Shown here in pieces: positions 63,681 to 64,000 of a DNA stretch of 64,000 nt. Source of the DNA: Pseudomonas caricapapayae (GTDB lineage: Bacteria > Pseudomonadota > Gammaproteobacteria > Pseudomonadales > Pseudomonadaceae); assembly GCF_001400735.1 (NCBI RefSeq), contig NZ_LJPW01000125.1, forward strand, positions 1 to 64,000. Direction: 5' to 3'. A model generated the notes under the pieces. That model made no database searches and was not told the origin of the DNA. It saw only the letters and a list, made by a program, of their open reading frames with translations. The first letter of the stretch is position 1. Each line of letters starts with the position of its first letter. The position numbers and the translations under genes were made by a program.

Positions 63681-64000
63681 CTTTCCCGAAGAAGCGCAAA
63701 ACCGTATCGAGAACCACGGCATCATTGGTGACATGCGAAGTGCCGCCCTGATCGCCGACACAGGCAGTATCGATTTCTGCTGCTGGCCCGATTTCGACAG
63801 TCCGTCGATTTTTACCGCGCTGCTGGACACCCCCGATGCCGGGATCTTTCAGTTGGCTCCCGATCTGCCTGACGCCCGAAGGCTGCAGATCTACCTGCCG
63901 GACACCAACGTCCTGCAAACCCGCTGGATTTCCGAGGACGCGGTGGTGGAAGTCACCGACCTGATGCCGATTGGCGAAGATCAGGCTGATCTGCCGCGCA
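63673..64000 (+). CDS. Glycoside hydrolase family 15 protein (5' part only)
   Basis: Only the first 109 codons are in the window and the frame is open to the edge. The start MADFPEEAQNRIENHGIIGD, then RSAALIADTGSIDFCCWPDFDSPSIFTALLD and VLQTRWISEDAVVEVTDLMP, matches the N-terminal beta-sandwich of bacterial GH15 glucoamylase/trehalase-like proteins, normally about 600 aa. The ATG overlaps the SDR stop by 8 bp. The catalytic (alpha/alpha)6 domain lies outside the window, so completeness cannot be judged. Confidence 0.85.
   Translation, partial: MADFPEEAQNRIENHGIIGDMRSAALIADTGSIDFCCWPDFDSPSIFTALLDTPDAGIFQLAPDLPDARRLQIYLPDTNVLQTRWISEDAVVEVTDLMPIGEDQADLPR

Overview
The window looks like chromosomal DNA of a fluorescent pseudomonad, most likely a member of the Pseudomonas syringae complex. 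The reasons are GC-rich codon use, short GACGC-GGA-GCGTC hairpin repeats between genes, a REP-type inverted pair, and a yersiniabactin locus that carries pchA and pchB, which is the arrangement described for P. syringae. No rRNA, tRNA, CRISPR array, integrase or insertion sequence was recognised.

Region 1 (1-10.2 kb): a luciferase-like flavin monooxygenase; a three-gene leftward cassette made of an unknown 340-aa protein and an RHS/Tc-like protein split over two translationally coupled genes, the second with a variable C-terminal domain; a small exported protein; and sfnG (dimethylsulfone monooxygenase) behind a good sigma-54 promoter. Region 2 (10.2-17.0 kb): a membrane diguanylate cyclase with intact GGEEI and I-site, then an RND efflux adaptor/pump pair divergent from a TetR regulator, with a perfect 18-bp palindrome between them.

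Region 3 (17.0-45.9 kb): a complete yersiniabactin siderophore system. Eleven leftward genes (fyuA, ybtP, ybtQ, irp2, ybtX, irp1, irp3, irp4, irp5, pchB, pchA) are tightly packed, many overlapping, and the AraC-type regulator ybtA is divergent from fyuA across a Fur-box-like palindrome. PchA and PchB make salicylate from chorismate. Irp5 adenylates it and loads it on HMWP2. HMWP2 and HMWP1 build the thiazoline chain, Irp3 reduces one ring, the HMWP1 thioesterase releases the product and Irp4 edits. FyuA and the YbtP/YbtQ ABC pair handle uptake of the ferric siderophore, and YbtX is an MFS accessory protein.

Region 4 (45.9-57.2 kb): two related TonB-dependent receptors flank a SCO1/PCuAC copper-chaperone pair and a tonB-exbB-exbD energiser operon, followed by a REP pair, an orphan SsuA-like solute-binding protein and a divergent class II aldolase-family protein. 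Three candidate promoter regions here share the rare octamer ATTTAAAT. What these receptors import is not visible from the sequence.

Region 5 (57.3-64 kb): housekeeping or accessory metabolism: glutaminase, a DUF1615 lipoprotein with a likely TTG start, a DUF1810 protein, an ABC exporter, a Tas-like aldo/keto reductase, an SDR dehydrogenase, and the start of a GH15 glycoside hydrolase cut by the window edge.
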